A stretch of 64,000 bases of DNA from Marinicella litoralis (GCF_002591915.1 NZ_NIHB01000001.1:349805-413804); one strand, 5' to 3'; numbered from the stretch's first letter, positions 25,687 to 35,448 are shown. Notes: generated from the sequence alone by a model not told the origin. Translations and numbers: made by a program.

Positions 25687-26196
25687 ATGATTTTAAGAAA
25701 ACTCAGATTACAACATGGTTGGTCACAAGAACAGGTGGCAGAATTCACAGACTTGAGTGTCAGGACCATTCAACGCATTGAGCGTGGTGGTCAAGCCAGT
25801 TTAGAGTCAGCCAATGCTTTGGCCGCTGTTTTTCAAGTTGATGTATCAACCTTTATGAATCAATCAGGAGAAAACAGTATGCTTAAAGATCAAGAAGTAC
25901 CGCAAGGGAATCAACCATCAGTCGAACAAAATCCGCAAGTTTCGGCTGAAGAAAAATCCGCAATCAACTACGTCAAAGGGATCAAAGAATTTTATGGTCA
26001 TTTGGTTATGTTTGTAATTTTTATGGCGGCCTTTTTAATCACCGGAAAATTCGTACACCCACAATTGAAGTGGTTGGTTTTGGGATGGGTGGCCGGATTA
26101 ATCATTCATGCCTTGGTGGCCTTCGAAGTGTTTGGTTCTTTTGGTACCCAATGGGAGAAAAAACAAATCGATAAAAAGCTGGGACGTAAACTATAA
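25687..26196 (+). CDS. HTH (XRE-type) regulator with 2TM domain
   Basis: The 169-aa protein starts at the ATG at 25687, where an AAAGG ribosome binding site is in place (a TTG 11 codons upstream has none). Residues 1-55 are an XRE-like helix-turn-helix (LRLQHGWSQEQVAEFTDLSVRTIQRIERG), followed by a polar linker and a 2TM domain at about 95-165 with two hydrophobic helices. Membrane-anchored regulators of this HTH-2TM type link membrane state to transcription. A hairpin at 26245 closes the unit. The targets are unknown. Confidence 0.85.
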   Translation: MILRKLRLQHGWSQEQVAEFTDLSVRTIQRIERGGQASLESANALAAVFQVDVSTFMNQSGENSMLKDQEVPQGNQPSVEQNPQVSAEEKSAINYVKGIKEFYGHLVMFVIFMAAFLITGKFVHPQLKWLVLGWVAGLIIHALVAFEVFGSFGTQWEKKQIDKKLGRKL

Positions 26197-26244
26197 TAGT
26201 TAATCAAGCTTTGAGCTCAATGAAGCTCATCATGACATTTTACC

Positions 26245-26276
26245 TGGCCACATGGCTTGTTCATGTGGCCAAATTT
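26245..26276 (+). terminator. Hairpin, probable terminator of the HTH-2TM gene
   Basis: tggccacatg/catgtggcca is a perfect 10-bp stem with a 7-base loop, 48 bp after the stop codon. Only a short AAATTTTA follows, so termination may be weak. Confidence 0.6.
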
Positions 26277-26294
26277 TAAATACGGAGAGGGTCA

Positions 26295-26537
26295 GTGAAC
26301 ATCGAAACCATACAAACATTCTTGGCTTGGAACCTACTTATTCATGCAGGCATTTTGTTGTTCATTGTTTTGCTGTTAAGTTTGGGACGAAATTGGGTGG
26401 TCAAAATTCACCTGTCGATATTCGCTTTGTCGAAGGACCAGCTGTTGCGAGTTTATTTTAATTTCATAGCGGCCTATAAAATATTGGTCATGGTTTTTGT
26501 GTTGGTACCTTATGTGGTGATTAGATTTTTGTTGTGA
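26295..26537 (+). CDS. DUF6868-like small membrane protein
   Basis: The 80-aa protein begins at a GTG at 26295, after a gagagg ribosome binding site. It has two hydrophobic helices (about 11-33 and 57-78) around a short polar stretch LSIFALSKDQLLRVYFN, which matches the size and layout of the DUF6868 family. Function unknown. Its TGA stop overlaps the GTG start of the FkbM gene, so the two are translationally coupled. Confidence 0.72.
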   Translation: MNIETIQTFLAWNLLIHAGILLFIVLLLSLGRNWVVKIHLSIFALSKDQLLRVYFNFIAAYKILVMVFVLVPYVVIRFLL

Positions 26538-27430
26538 GTAATACATCCCAACCTTTTGGTGTTTATAAACCGACACCCAGGATTCAACGCAAGATTAATT
26601 GGTGCCATCAATTACCGGCCAACTGGCTGGGTAAACAAGTGGCGCAGTTGTTACGCAAACAAGTGATGGCAAAAACCACTTTGCCGCTTGATTTAGAATT
26701 TGATCAGGTTCGATTGCGTTGTCAACTCAATGACAATGTTTCTGAACGCGGTTATGTGTTCATGCCATGGCGCTGGGATGCCATCGAACGTCAAGTGATG
26801 TTAAAGGCGTTGCCTGCTGAAGGGGTGTTTATTGACATCGGAGCCAATGTAGGGATTTATTCAGCGATTGCAGCCACTGTACTTAATCGCATGGGTTGCG
26901 TGGTGGCAATTGAACCCAACCCGCCTGTTTTTGAACGCTTAAAATTCAATTTATCGGCCACCTGTGAAGGTAAAAAGGAAAAACCAAGAATTGAAGTTTT
27001 ACAGCAAGGGATCAGTGATCAATCTGGTGAGTTTGAACTGTTTTTGGATGCCGAGAACTTGGGGGCCAGTTCATTGTTGGGCACAAACCCTGAACAAGCG
27101 TCCATTCAAGTGATGTGTTCGACTTTACTTGAGGTGATCGATGCGCAAAAGTTATCACGGGTGGATGTGATTAAATGTGACATTGAGGGTGCAGAAGATC
27201 GGGCATTGATGCCATTCATAATTGACGCACCTCGCCATTTATTACCCCATTGCTTTATCTTTGAAAACAACCATGGTCAATGGGAGGGCGAATTGCTTGA
27301 AGTTTTGTTACAAAGGAATTATGTGCAAACCCATCGAACTCGAATGAATTATGTTTTTCAATTGAGACAACCCATACATTTTGCCAGTAAAGAAAGAAAA
27401 TACCAGCAAACAGTACCCGTTACTTCATAA
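26534..27430 (+). CDS. FkbM-family SAM-dependent methyltransferase
   Basis: The 298-aa protein carries a class I methyltransferase core: motif I VFIDIGANVGIYSAIAA, motif II VVAIEPNPPVFERL, and the later DVIKCDIEGAE, which is the FkbM signature. Such enzymes O-methylate sugars, polyketides or other metabolites. It starts with GTG, overlapping the stop of the small membrane protein gene. No polysaccharide or polyketide genes are next to it, so the substrate is open. A non-coding gap of 81 bp leads to the aldo/keto reductase. Confidence 0.85.
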   Translation: MSNTSQPFGVYKPTPRIQRKINWCHQLPANWLGKQVAQLLRKQVMAKTTLPLDLEFDQVRLRCQLNDNVSERGYVFMPWRWDAIERQVMLKALPAEGVFIDIGANVGIYSAIAATVLNRMGCVVAIEPNPPVFERLKFNLSATCEGKKEKPRIEVLQQGISDQSGEFELFLDAENLGASSLLGTNPEQASIQVMCSTLLEVIDAQKLSRVDVIKCDIEGAEDRALMPFIIDAPRHLLPHCFIFENNHGQWEGELLEVLLQRNYVQTHRTRMNYVFQLRQPIHFASKERKYQQTVPVTS

Positions 27431-27511
27431 GGTATGAGGCAATCCTTACTTTCGCATTGAGGGAACTATTGGAACTGGCATAAGTCAGAATCTTTAATTT
27501 TTGGTGATTTT

Positions 27512-28426
27512 ATGCTTTCTCGCAGAACCCTGAATACCCTGTTGTTGACTTGGGCTGGCCTGAATGTGACCCAAAATTTCGCAAATGGATCGCAAGTCAT
27601 CAACAAGACCATCCCTTCATCTCATACCACGATCCCAGCCATCGGCATGGGCACTTGGATCACTTTTGATGTGAATCAAGCCAACAAACAGCAACTGGAT
27701 CACTTGATCGCTGTATTGCATGCTTTCTTTAAAGGCGGTGGTCGGATGATTGATTCATCGCCGATGTATGGTTTTGCTCAACAAGTGTTGGGACAAATCT
27801 TGCCTCTGGTTCAGGGCAAAGAACAACTGTTCTCAGCCACCAAAGTTTGGACCATGGGTCAACAAAATGGCATCGCGCAAATGCATGAATCGATGAAGCT
27901 TTGGGGCTTGGATCAAATTGATTTAATGTATGTCCACAATATGCTTGATTGGCAAACCCAAATAAAAACCTTGAATGACTGGAAACAACAAGGCTTGATT
28001 AAATATACGGGAATAACCACTTCACATGGTCGTCGGCATCAAGCATTGATTGCCATGTTGAAAAGTACACCGGTGGATTTTGTACAGTTCAGTTACAACA
28101 TCAGTGACCGAGAAGCTGAAAATTATTTATTGCCTTTGGCACAGGATTTAGGTGTTGCTGTCGTGATCAATCGGCCATTTCAAACCGGTGGCTTATTTAC
28201 CAGGGTTAGAAATCAGCCATTACCAGAATGGTCCAAAGACATCCAGTGTGAAAATTGGGCCCAGTTCTTTCTTAAATTTGTGATATCGCATCCAGCGGTG
28301 ACTTGTGCCATTCCGGCCACCAGTCAAGTTCAGCACATGCAACAAAACATGCAGGCATTACAAGGTGATTTGCCAGATCAGGCGATGCGTTTGGAAATGA
28401 TTAAATACCATGAATCAGTTACTTGA
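27512..28426 (+). CDS. Exported aldo/keto reductase
   Basis: The 304-aa protein has an N-terminal Tat-like signal (LSRRTLNTLLL, Arg-Arg) and an aldo/keto reductase barrel. The tetrad can be seen as Asp and Tyr in MIDSSPMYGFA, Lys in ATKVW and His in MYVHNM. NADP-dependent reductases of this type with a Tat or Sec signal are known but of unclear substrate; NADPH supply outside the cytoplasm is a puzzle, so a role bound to the membrane or before export is possible. The stop overlaps the convergent bioC by 8 bp. Confidence 0.85.
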   Translation: MLSRRTLNTLLLTWAGLNVTQNFANGSQVINKTIPSSHTTIPAIGMGTWITFDVNQANKQQLDHLIAVLHAFFKGGGRMIDSSPMYGFAQQVLGQILPLVQGKEQLFSATKVWTMGQQNGIAQMHESMKLWGLDQIDLMYVHNMLDWQTQIKTLNDWKQQGLIKYTGITTSHGRRHQALIAMLKSTPVDFVQFSYNISDREAENYLLPLAQDLGVAVVINRPFQTGGLFTRVRNQPLPEWSKDIQCENWAQFFLKFVISHPAVTCAIPATSQVQHMQQNMQALQGDLPDQAMRLEMIKYHESVT

Positions 28427-29231
28427 TCTTTAACGGTAAGCCTTTGTCCTCAGCAGTCTTACGAGCACGTAAATACACCAATTCATAAGTCGCTGGATAC
28501 AGTCCGTCTGCAGTACGAAATTCCTCGAAATTCTTGGTCAGTTGTTTGATGACTTTGGGTGAGGTTAATCCTTTTGGGCGGTTGTTATCGACATTGTGCG
28601 CGCCGATGTTTTTTAAATCACGCATCATGTCAATCACATTGGCATAAGTCATGGTGATGAATTCCGAGTCAGCAATCACATCAGCAAAACCCAATTGCAT
28701 GGTCAGGTCTGCCATTTTAGCGGCCGGTACAAATTCATTCACATGGGGTTGGTCATCAATCGCTTGCCATGCCAACTTTAATTCATGCAGGGTGTGTTCA
28801 CCCATGGTGGTTAAGTGTAAATGACCACCCGGCTTCAAGGCCCTTTTGATTTCTTGTAACACAGTGGACTCATCACACCATTGAATCATCAAGTTAGAAA
28901 ACACCAAATCACAGCTTTGTGCATGCACATCAATCGCATGGGCGTCAGAGACCCGGGCAGACACTTGTGGGTGTTGGGGTACTTGATCAATCATCGATTG
29001 GGCAAAATCAGCCGCAATCACATGGCTTTGCGGATACAGTTTAAGCAGTTCTGGAACAGCCCAGCCGGTGCCACAGCCCAAATCAAGGATTTGCTTGGGT
29101 GCGGTTTTGAGGTCATCACCCAATCTTTCCAGCAATCGTGACAATGACTCTTTCTGCAACACTGCATGTTGTTCATATTGTTTGGCCGCTTTATCAAAAG
29201 ACGCTTGGATCAAGTGGTGTTGTAAACTCAT
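28419..29231 (-). CDS. bioC: Malonyl-[ACP] O-methyltransferase BioC
   Basis: The 270-aa protein opens with IQASFDKAAKQYEQHAVLQ, the BioC signature, then motif I ILDLGCGTGWAVPELL, and VFSNLMIQWCDE in the middle. It methylates the free carboxylate of malonyl-ACP at the start of pimelate synthesis, so that fatty-acid synthase can elongate it. The end overlaps the aldo/keto reductase from the opposite strand by 8 bp, and the start overlaps bioH by 4 bp (ATGA). The other bio genes are not in the window. Confidence 0.92.
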   Translation of the reverse strand: MSLQHHLIQASFDKAAKQYEQHAVLQKESLSRLLERLGDDLKTAPKQILDLGCGTGWAVPELLKLYPQSHVIAADFAQSMIDQVPQHPQVSARVSDAHAIDVHAQSCDLVFSNLMIQWCDESTVLQEIKRALKPGGHLHLTTMGEHTLHELKLAWQAIDDQPHVNEFVPAAKMADLTMQLGFADVIADSEFITMTYANVIDMMRDLKNIGAHNVDNNRPKGLTSPKVIKQLTKNFEEFRTADGLYPATYELVYLRARKTAEDKGLPLKIK

Positions 29232-29992
29232 AAATTTCCGTTGATGAACTTGCTTTGAATTAATTCAGTTAATGCTTCGGCTTGTCTGATGAAAGGCGCA
29301 TGTCCAGAACCTCTGAGCATGTGGTATTCGCCGTGACAAACTTCTGCGGCTTGTTGCATGGCTTGTGGCAGAACCAAACGATCTCTGCGGCCACTGATCC
29401 ATAATGAGGGTATTTTTAGATTTTTCAATTGTGCGGTCAAATCAACTTGGCGCAACAGGGTTAAGCCAGCAGTTAACGCTTGTTGGTTGGGTAAGGGCCG
29501 TTCAAACACTTTTTGTTTCAAAACCCGCAACTGAGATCGTTCGTCATCTACGCCCATGACTTCAAGGGCTAAAAAAGTCTGTATGGTTTGTTTGACATCC
29601 TGTTGCAAATTGTTGGCAAACTGTTCCAATACCTTGACGTCGGTACCATGTGGCCAGTGCGCTCTCGCAACAAAACAAGGCGTGGCACAGAGCATGATCA
29701 AGGCATCCATTTGGTTTGGTTTTTTTAAGGCAAAATTCAAGGCCAACATCCCACCCATAGACCAGCCCAACCAGATACCTTTAGGCACTTTGCTGGCTTC
29801 ATCAGCCAACTGATCCAAGTCTAATGACAAGGGTTCCTGATGATTCAGTCCATGACCAGGCAAATCAATTAAGTTGACCTGAAAAGACTGTGCCAATTGT
29901 GTCGACCAATCATCAAATAAATGCGCATTCATGCCCCAGCCGTGGACGACATTAAGCACTGGCCCTTGGCCTTTGGAATCAACAATTTTCAA
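29228..29992 (-). CDS. bioH: Pimeloyl-[ACP] methyl ester esterase BioH
   Basis: The 254-aa alpha/beta hydrolase shows an oxyanion loop HGWGMNAHLF, the nucleophile elbow GWSMGG, a later ISGRRDRLV containing the acid and the catalytic His in GSGHAPF. BioH cuts the methyl ester formed by BioC after two elongation rounds, giving pimeloyl-ACP. It is the first gene of a bioH-bioC operon with a 4-bp overlap. Because BioH-like hydrolases are widespread, the name rests largely on the link with bioC. Confidence 0.9.
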   Translation of the reverse strand: MKIVDSKGQGPVLNVVHGWGMNAHLFDDWSTQLAQSFQVNLIDLPGHGLNHQEPLSLDLDQLADEASKVPKGIWLGWSMGGMLALNFALKKPNQMDALIMLCATPCFVARAHWPHGTDVKVLEQFANNLQQDVKQTIQTFLALEVMGVDDERSQLRVLKQKVFERPLPNQQALTAGLTLLRQVDLTAQLKNLKIPSLWISGRRDRLVLPQAMQQAAEVCHGEYHMLRGSGHAPFIRQAEALTELIQSKFINGNL

Positions 29993-30143
29993 AAGTGATG
30001 AGGTCTATAGTCAGAAAGCGCACATTATACAAAAACCAAGGTCTAATCACAGCACAGGGTTGGGTTAATTCATGTTCGCATTGGGTTAATCTCAAAAGGG
30101 CCCATTGCGGGTTTGCTGATAAATTGATCTCAATGCCAATGAG

Positions 30144-30710
30144 TTATTGCATTTGGGTTATCAACCAAGCCCGAGCGGCGGTCCAATGCCGGTTAACAGT
30201 TCTTGGCGACAGCTCTAATGCCATGGCGGTTTGTTCTACATTGAGACCGGAAAAAAATCGTAATTTAACTACATCTGACATCACTGTGTCTTTGCTTTCC
30301 AGCTGGGTTAACGCACGATCCAAAGCCAGCATTTCAAAGCCAAGGGAGTCATCTGTAGACAGGTTTAAATTGTTGGTATGTTGGGCATTGGCTCCACGTT
30401 TCAAACTGGCTTTGGCACGAGCAGATTCAATCAATATTCGTCGCATCGATTCGGCCACTGCAGCGAAAAAGTGACGTTTGGAATCCCAATTCAAACCGGT
30501 CTGGTTGACCAAGCGCAAATAAGCTTCGTGAACCAGTGCCGTGGCACTTAATGTGTGGTCTTTGCGTTCGGTATTCATTTTCCTTTGCGCCATTGACCGC
30601 AACTCAAAATAGATTAAATTCAACAATTGATTCTGGCGCTCTTCATCACTCAAATCATTTCGAGTTAACAAGGCGGTCACTTGAGACCGAGTTTGATTGA
30701 GCGCATCCAT
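30144..30710 (-). CDS. ECF-type RNA polymerase sigma factor
   Basis: The 188-aa protein has a sigma-70 region 2 (LLNLIYFELRSMAQRKM then LSATALVHEAYLRLV) and region 4 with an HTH (GLNVEQTAMALELSPRTVNRHWTAARAWL). The length and this motif set match the ECF class that is found next to Ser/Thr kinases with TPR domains. It lies divergent from just such a kinase, only 51 bp away. In this class the kinase or its TPR region often takes over anti-sigma function or phosphorylates the sigma factor. No classical anti-sigma gene is nearby. Confidence 0.9.
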   Translation of the reverse strand: MDALNQTRSQVTALLTRNDLSDEERQNQLLNLIYFELRSMAQRKMNTERKDHTLSATALVHEAYLRLVNQTGLNWDSKRHFFAAVAESMRRILIESARAKASLKRGANAQHTNNLNLSTDDSLGFEMLALDRALTQLESKDTVMSDVVKLRFFSGLNVEQTAMALELSPRTVNRHWTAARAWLITQMQ

Positions 30711-30761
30711 AGTTAATATTGTAACTCAGACAACGGTGAATTTTATGCGATAATCTAAACA

Positions 30762-33653
30762 ATGAATGAGAATGAGCACTGCAACACAAATAACTACGAT
30801 GAGCACTGGGACTTATTGTGGCGCAGTTTCGAGCAAATTATTCAATCGCCCAAAGAGCAACAAACCAAGCGCATTGAGCAAATTAAACAGCAACATCCTC
30901 AACTTTTTCCAGAACTGGAAAACCTCATTCAGTCCCACCAAACAGACTCCAGCGTGTTGGATCGGGAGGCTTCTGACCCTGACTTTCAAATGGCCTTCAA
31001 ACCACCGAAAAGCATAGGGGGGTTTGAAATCCTGGAACCGTTGGGCTCCGGTGGGCTGGGAGATGTCTACAAAGCCAGAAAACAAGAAGATGGTTTTTCT
31101 CGCACCGTGGCGATTAAATTTGCCCCTGCCGGGAAGTATTCACCGATGGTTTTGGACAGTTTCAACAATGAGTTAAAAATCTTACTGAGCTTGAACCATC
31201 CGCACATTGAACGTTTGTTTGAAGGAGGGGTGTCATCAGACAACATTCCATACTTGGTGGTTGAGTTTATTGATGGCGAGCACATCGACAGTTATTGTGA
31301 TCGCAAGCAGTTGAATGTGAAACAAAGGATTAAGTTGTTCTTACAAGTTTGCCAGGCCGTGGCTGTCATGCACCAATCGCTGATCATTCACCGCGACATC
31401 AAAGCCAGCAACATCATGGTTGATCAAAATGGCGTAACCAAGTTGCTTGATTTTGGACTGGCTAAATTAACCGATAGCAAACAATCTGAGGAACTCAATG
31501 AGTCCACAGTTTCTGGTTTTATGATGACCTTGGCTTATGCCAGCCCAGAACAAATTCGTGGCCAAAACATCACCACAGCCAGTGATGTGTATTCACTTGG
31601 CATGTTGCTGTATTACTTGCTGACAGGCAGGTTGCCCTATTCTGTTGAAGGACATGATTTGGTGGCAATCAGTCAACAAATCACCGGAAAAATACCGCCT
31701 TTGGCCAGCCAAAATATAAAAACAGATGCGCCGATAAATGCTTCACAGACCGCATTGCAGAAAAAACTCAAAGGTGAATTGGATGCCATCTTAGCCAAAG
31801 CCATCAGTAAAAATCCCCAACGACGCTATGTTTCAGCTCAACAATTGGCTGATGACTTGGCTCGGCACCTGAGTCACGAACCGGTTTTGGCAAAACCCGA
31901 TACGGTCATCTATAGAATGCGTAAATTCATCCAGCGTCACCCTGTGGGCGTTGTGATGACCACCCTGGTGATGCTGTCGTTGATGTTGTTGTCTGCGATG
32001 TTGTTTCAACGCAGTCAGGAGTTACAAAGTGCTTTGGTGGCCACTGAAGCAGAAAAACAACGGGTGACCCATGTCACTGAATTTTTGATAGATGTGTTTA
32101 AAGTGTCAGACCCCATACAGAATCAATCTGATATTGTCGATGTGAAGGATTTGTTGGATTACTCGAGCCAACAATTGGCCAATCAATTCAATCAAGAGCC
32201 GGCCACCAAAGCGAAACTTTACCAAACATTGGGTTCGGTGTATTTGAACATGAGTGACATTGACTCAGCTGAGCGTTTATTGCATCAATCCACACAATTT
32301 GAATTGGATTTACCTCCTTCAGAACAATTAACAGCGACTTTGATTCAAGCAGAATTGTTACAGAAAAAAGGCCAGTTGAAAGCGGCTTTGCAGCTGTTGA
32401 CCCAGTATGAAAAAAACCATGCTGATTTCAAACTTCCGGTGGTTGCTGACTTGAAAATGTCGCTGAACAAAGGACAATTGCTCTATCAACTGGGCGCGTT
32501 GGATTTGGCCAGTGAAACACTCAGGGTGGCCAGTGAAAAATTGTTACAGCACAGTAACAGCAATGAAAAAATCAAAGGGGAACAATTACAGGCAGACATC
32601 CATCAGCTGTTGGGCAATGTTTATTGGAAAAAAGGTGATTTAAAACAGGTTGAAATTCATTATCAACGGAGTTTTGACAGCAACTCTTCAAGGTTAGGGC
32701 CTCAACACCATGCCACCCTCAAAAGCCTTTCGGCTCTGGGTGTATTGGCTTATACGCAAGGACATTATGAGTTGGCAAGAAGCCGGTTTGAACAAGTGCT
32801 TAACAGTCGAATTGAACATTTGGGCAGCAAACACTTCCTTACGGCCGACGCCCACAATCGATTGGGAGCCACTGAATATGAATTGGGTCAGTTAACTGCA
32901 GCAGAAATTCATTACAACCAAGCATTGGATGGCTTGGCTGCCAGTGGGTTGCGTGAGTCCATCAAATTCACCCGAGTATTGAATAATTTGGGACTGATTA
33001 AAAGGCAACAAACTCAATACCAAGCCGCCGAACAACTGTTTCTACAAGCTTTGGAAATTCAAGCCCAATTGCTTGGCCAGGACAATCCTGACTTGGCAGC
33101 CATGCAAAACAATTTGGGTTTAACCGCCTATGACCAAGGAAACTTTCAACAGGCATTGGAATGGTTTGAGCAAGCGTACCAGGTACAGTTTCATGCCAAT
33201 GGATTAAAAAATGCCAAAATCGCTTTTGCCATGACTAATATGGGCCGCATGTACTTAAAATTGAATCAGCCGGATCAATCCAGGGTTTGGATCAATCAGG
33301 CCCTGCAATTGCGTGCCGAACAATTAGGCACGGATCATTTGCTTTATGCGGCCACATTGATGGCTGAGGCTGAATGGGCTTTTGCAGTTAACAGCTACGA
33401 AAAAGCAGTTAAAAGTGTCGAAAATGCACTTAAAATAAGGGAGTCTCAGTTGGATCAAGATGACTGGAGGTTGGCTGACAGTCGACATTTGTGGCATAGT
33501 TTAAGTGAACAAAAAGACATGACAACCCATCAACAACTGTGTGCGGATGCTGAAATCATCAAACTACGCTTTGGCCAATCCCATCCAAGAACACAAGCCA
33601 TTTATCATCGCATGTCAGAACATACAGTAACGAACTGTTCTCATCCAGAGTGA
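30762..33653 (+). CDS. Membrane Ser/Thr protein kinase with TPR sensor domain
   Basis: The 963-aa protein has an N-terminal helical region (1-85), a Hanks-type kinase at about 86-370 (GSGGLGDVYKA loop, VAIKFAP lysine, HRDIKASN with catalytic Asp at about 212, DFGLAK, ASPEQIRG), one membrane helix at about 388-408, and a C-terminal domain of repeated helix pairs (about 490-930) that are TPRs. The tail should be periplasmic or extracytoplasmic and bind a protein or peptide signal. The divergent ECF sigma factor is probably the phosphorylation or regulation partner. The set resembles stress-sensing kinases; the signal is unknown. Confidence 0.92.
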   Translation: MNENEHCNTNNYDEHWDLLWRSFEQIIQSPKEQQTKRIEQIKQQHPQLFPELENLIQSHQTDSSVLDREASDPDFQMAFKPPKSIGGFEILEPLGSGGLGDVYKARKQEDGFSRTVAIKFAPAGKYSPMVLDSFNNELKILLSLNHPHIERLFEGGVSSDNIPYLVVEFIDGEHIDSYCDRKQLNVKQRIKLFLQVCQAVAVMHQSLIIHRDIKASNIMVDQNGVTKLLDFGLAKLTDSKQSEELNESTVSGFMMTLAYASPEQIRGQNITTASDVYSLGMLLYYLLTGRLPYSVEGHDLVAISQQITGKIPPLASQNIKTDAPINASQTALQKKLKGELDAILAKAISKNPQRRYVSAQQLADDLARHLSHEPVLAKPDTVIYRMRKFIQRHPVGVVMTTLVMLSLMLLSAMLFQRSQELQSALVATEAEKQRVTHVTEFLIDVFKVSDPIQNQSDIVDVKDLLDYSSQQLANQFNQEPATKAKLYQTLGSVYLNMSDIDSAERLLHQSTQFELDLPPSEQLTATLIQAELLQKKGQLKAALQLLTQYEKNHADFKLPVVADLKMSLNKGQLLYQLGALDLASETLRVASEKLLQHSNSNEKIKGEQLQADIHQLLGNVYWKKGDLKQVEIHYQRSFDSNSSRLGPQHHATLKSLSALGVLAYTQGHYELARSRFEQVLNSRIEHLGSKHFLTADAHNRLGATEYELGQLTAAEIHYNQALDGLAASGLRESIKFTRVLNNLGLIKRQQTQYQAAEQLFLQALEIQAQLLGQDNPDLAAMQNNLGLTAYDQGNFQQALEWFEQAYQVQFHANGLKNAKIAFAMTNMGRMYLKLNQPDQSRVWINQALQLRAEQLGTDHLLYAATLMAEAEWAFAVNSYEKAVKSVENALKIRESQLDQDDWRLADSRHLWHSLSEQKDMTTHQQLCADAEIIKLRFGQSHPRTQAIYHRMSEHTVTNCSHPE

Positions 33654-33737
33654 ACACCGCTGGGCCCTCAGTCAGTTAATGACTTGCCCAGCCGTTGAAA
33701 AATTGAAGTGAATGTCGTCTGACAGGTATGTGGCTGT

Positions 33738-34967
33738 TTATTTTTCGGCAGCAAAAGCTTCAATCTGTTGCCATACCCTGAGTAAGTTGCCTGATAAAAT
33801 TTTAGCGATGTCAGTTTCTGAATAACCTCGGTTCAACAAACCTTCGATTAAATTTGGGTAGGTAGACACATCTTTTAAACCAGTGGGTAAGGAGTCGCCC
33901 ACACCGTCATAATCAGAACCGATTCCCACATGATCAATGCCAGCAATTTTGACCACATGGTCAAAGTGATCCAATACATCATTTAAGTCTGCAAACGGAA
34001 ATGGGTTTTCATTGTTGTAAGATTCAGTGAATGCTTTGACTTCATGACTGTCTTCTGCAACACCGTGCTGATTTATAAATGCTTCTCTGGCTGCTTTAAA
34101 GGCATTCCAGTGTTCAATGGAAGTTTGCGAAATAAAAGTAGAACCAAAATTAATAAATATGACACCCCCTTTTTCGGCCATGGTTTTGATCATTTCATCG
34201 TTCATGTTGCGCTCAAAACCTGGGGTGAAATGACGTGCTGAGGAGTGGGACGCTATCACGGGTACTTGACTGTGTTCCATCACATCGTAAAAAGCCAGGT
34301 CGGAAATGTGTGAAACATCAACCATCACACCAATCTGATTCATCGCCACCACCAACTCTTTACCAAAATCTGTCAGCCCTTGTGCCGGTCGTGCTTGGTC
34401 ATAAGAAGAGTCTGAAATGTGGTTACTTAAAGAATGAGACAGGGTGATGTAACGAATACCGCGGTCATAAAAATGTTTTAAATTATTTAAGTCGCCAGCG
34501 ATTGGTGAACCATTCTCCATTCCCATGGGTAAAGAAACCAGGCCCTTGTTGAAATTATCCTTTAATTGTTGGCTTGAGTATGCCAAAGCAAATCGCTCAG
34601 GTGCCTGTTTAACAATGGCTTCAACCGAATCTATCAATCGGTTGGCTACAGCGGTACTGTCACCACCTTCGGCTTCAATGTTGGCGGGAATATAGATTGA
34701 CATAAAGGGTGCGTCTAAACCGCCAGCCCTTGCTCTGGGGTAGTCGAAATCACCGCCATCTGTGGCCTTGCTAACGTCAGCATAGTGTTCTTCCAAACGG
34801 TAAGGCACATCGACATGCAAATCTGCAATGATGTATTTTTTACTGATTTGTTGAGCCGTTGTGGTTTGATTGTTTGGCTGTTCTGGTTTACTTGGGGTGT
34901 TTTGACACGCTGACAAAACAAGCAACAAAAGCAGAATACTGAAGTTTTTTAGCTTACTTTTTTTCAT
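33738..34967 (-). CDS. Membrane dipeptidase (peptidase M19), lipoprotein
   Basis: The 409-aa protein has a lipoprotein signal (LVLSACQN) and the renal dipeptidase fold. Visible landmarks are the metal-binding ADLHVDVPYRLE near residue 48, MGMENGSPI containing the bridging glutamate, VDVSHIS and VIASHSSARHF with their His residues, and GIGSDYDGVGDS near the C-terminus. M19 enzymes hydrolyse dipeptides, including those with a D-residue at the C-terminus. It would act in the periplasm or at the outer membrane. The neighbouring lipoprotein gene lies only 25 bp upstream, so the two may share transcripts. Confidence 0.92.
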   Translation of the reverse strand: MKKSKLKNFSILLLLLVLSACQNTPSKPEQPNNQTTTAQQISKKYIIADLHVDVPYRLEEHYADVSKATDGGDFDYPRARAGGLDAPFMSIYIPANIEAEGGDSTAVANRLIDSVEAIVKQAPERFALAYSSQQLKDNFNKGLVSLPMGMENGSPIAGDLNNLKHFYDRGIRYITLSHSLSNHISDSSYDQARPAQGLTDFGKELVVAMNQIGVMVDVSHISDLAFYDVMEHSQVPVIASHSSARHFTPGFERNMNDEMIKTMAEKGGVIFINFGSTFISQTSIEHWNAFKAAREAFINQHGVAEDSHEVKAFTESYNNENPFPFADLNDVLDHFDHVVKIAGIDHVGIGSDYDGVGDSLPTGLKDVSTYPNLIEGLLNRGYSETDIAKILSGNLLRVWQQIEAFAAEK

Positions 34968-34992
34968 GGTGAGGTCTCATAAAATGACAGAT

Positions 34993-35448
34993 TTATAGAA
35001 CGGTGATTTGGTTTAAATCACTGACGACGATGTGGGTTTGATAATAATATTTTTGAGTCCGTTTTCCTTGCGCGTAGAACCACACTTTCATGCGCTTGGC
35101 TTCTCCTTTGACCCGGATAGTTTTGTCTTCATAGTAGCTTCTGATGTCGACATTAAATTTGGCTTTGAAAGCTTGTTGAAATGAAGGCAGTACAGTCACA
35201 GTAATATTTCTGCGGTCGCGGTAATCCTCTTGGGTGTTTAAAAAGATTCTTGAGGATTGTTTCCCACTGTTTTTGATGGTCAGTAAAAACTCACCTTTCA
35301 ATCCCTTGGGTGCCATGGCTTCGGTTTTTTCGATGATGTCCCATGTAGAGTACATGGAAGGGGTGGTTTGATTGACCTGATGGTTGCTACAACCAATAAT
35401 GAGGATAAAAACAACAGAAATGAAAAAGTATTTGATGGCAGATCCCAT
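34993..35448 (-). CDS. Hypothetical lipoprotein, 151 aa
   Basis: The 151-aa protein has a lipoprotein signal (FILIIGCSN, Cys at about 20) and a mostly beta-rich body (GEFLLTIKNSG; RNITVTVLP; TIRVKGEAKRMKVWFYAQG; YYYQTHIVVSD). The strand pattern is OB-like, suggesting a ligand- or nucleic-acid/sugar-binding surface, but I do not recognise the family. It is 25 bp upstream of the M19 dipeptidase on the same strand, so it may work with it at the envelope. Confidence 0.65.
   Translation of the reverse strand: MGSAIKYFFISVVFILIIGCSNHQVNQTTPSMYSTWDIIEKTEAMAPKGLKGEFLLTIKNSGKQSSRIFLNTQEDYRDRRNITVTVLPSFQQAFKAKFNVDIRSYYEDKTIRVKGEAKRMKVWFYAQGKRTQKYYYQTHIVVSDLNQITVL

Noticed and set aside
29995-30474. 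Plus-strand reading frame opposite the sigma factor
   Set aside because: It overlaps the clearly conserved ECF gene on the other strand and encodes no recognisable protein.
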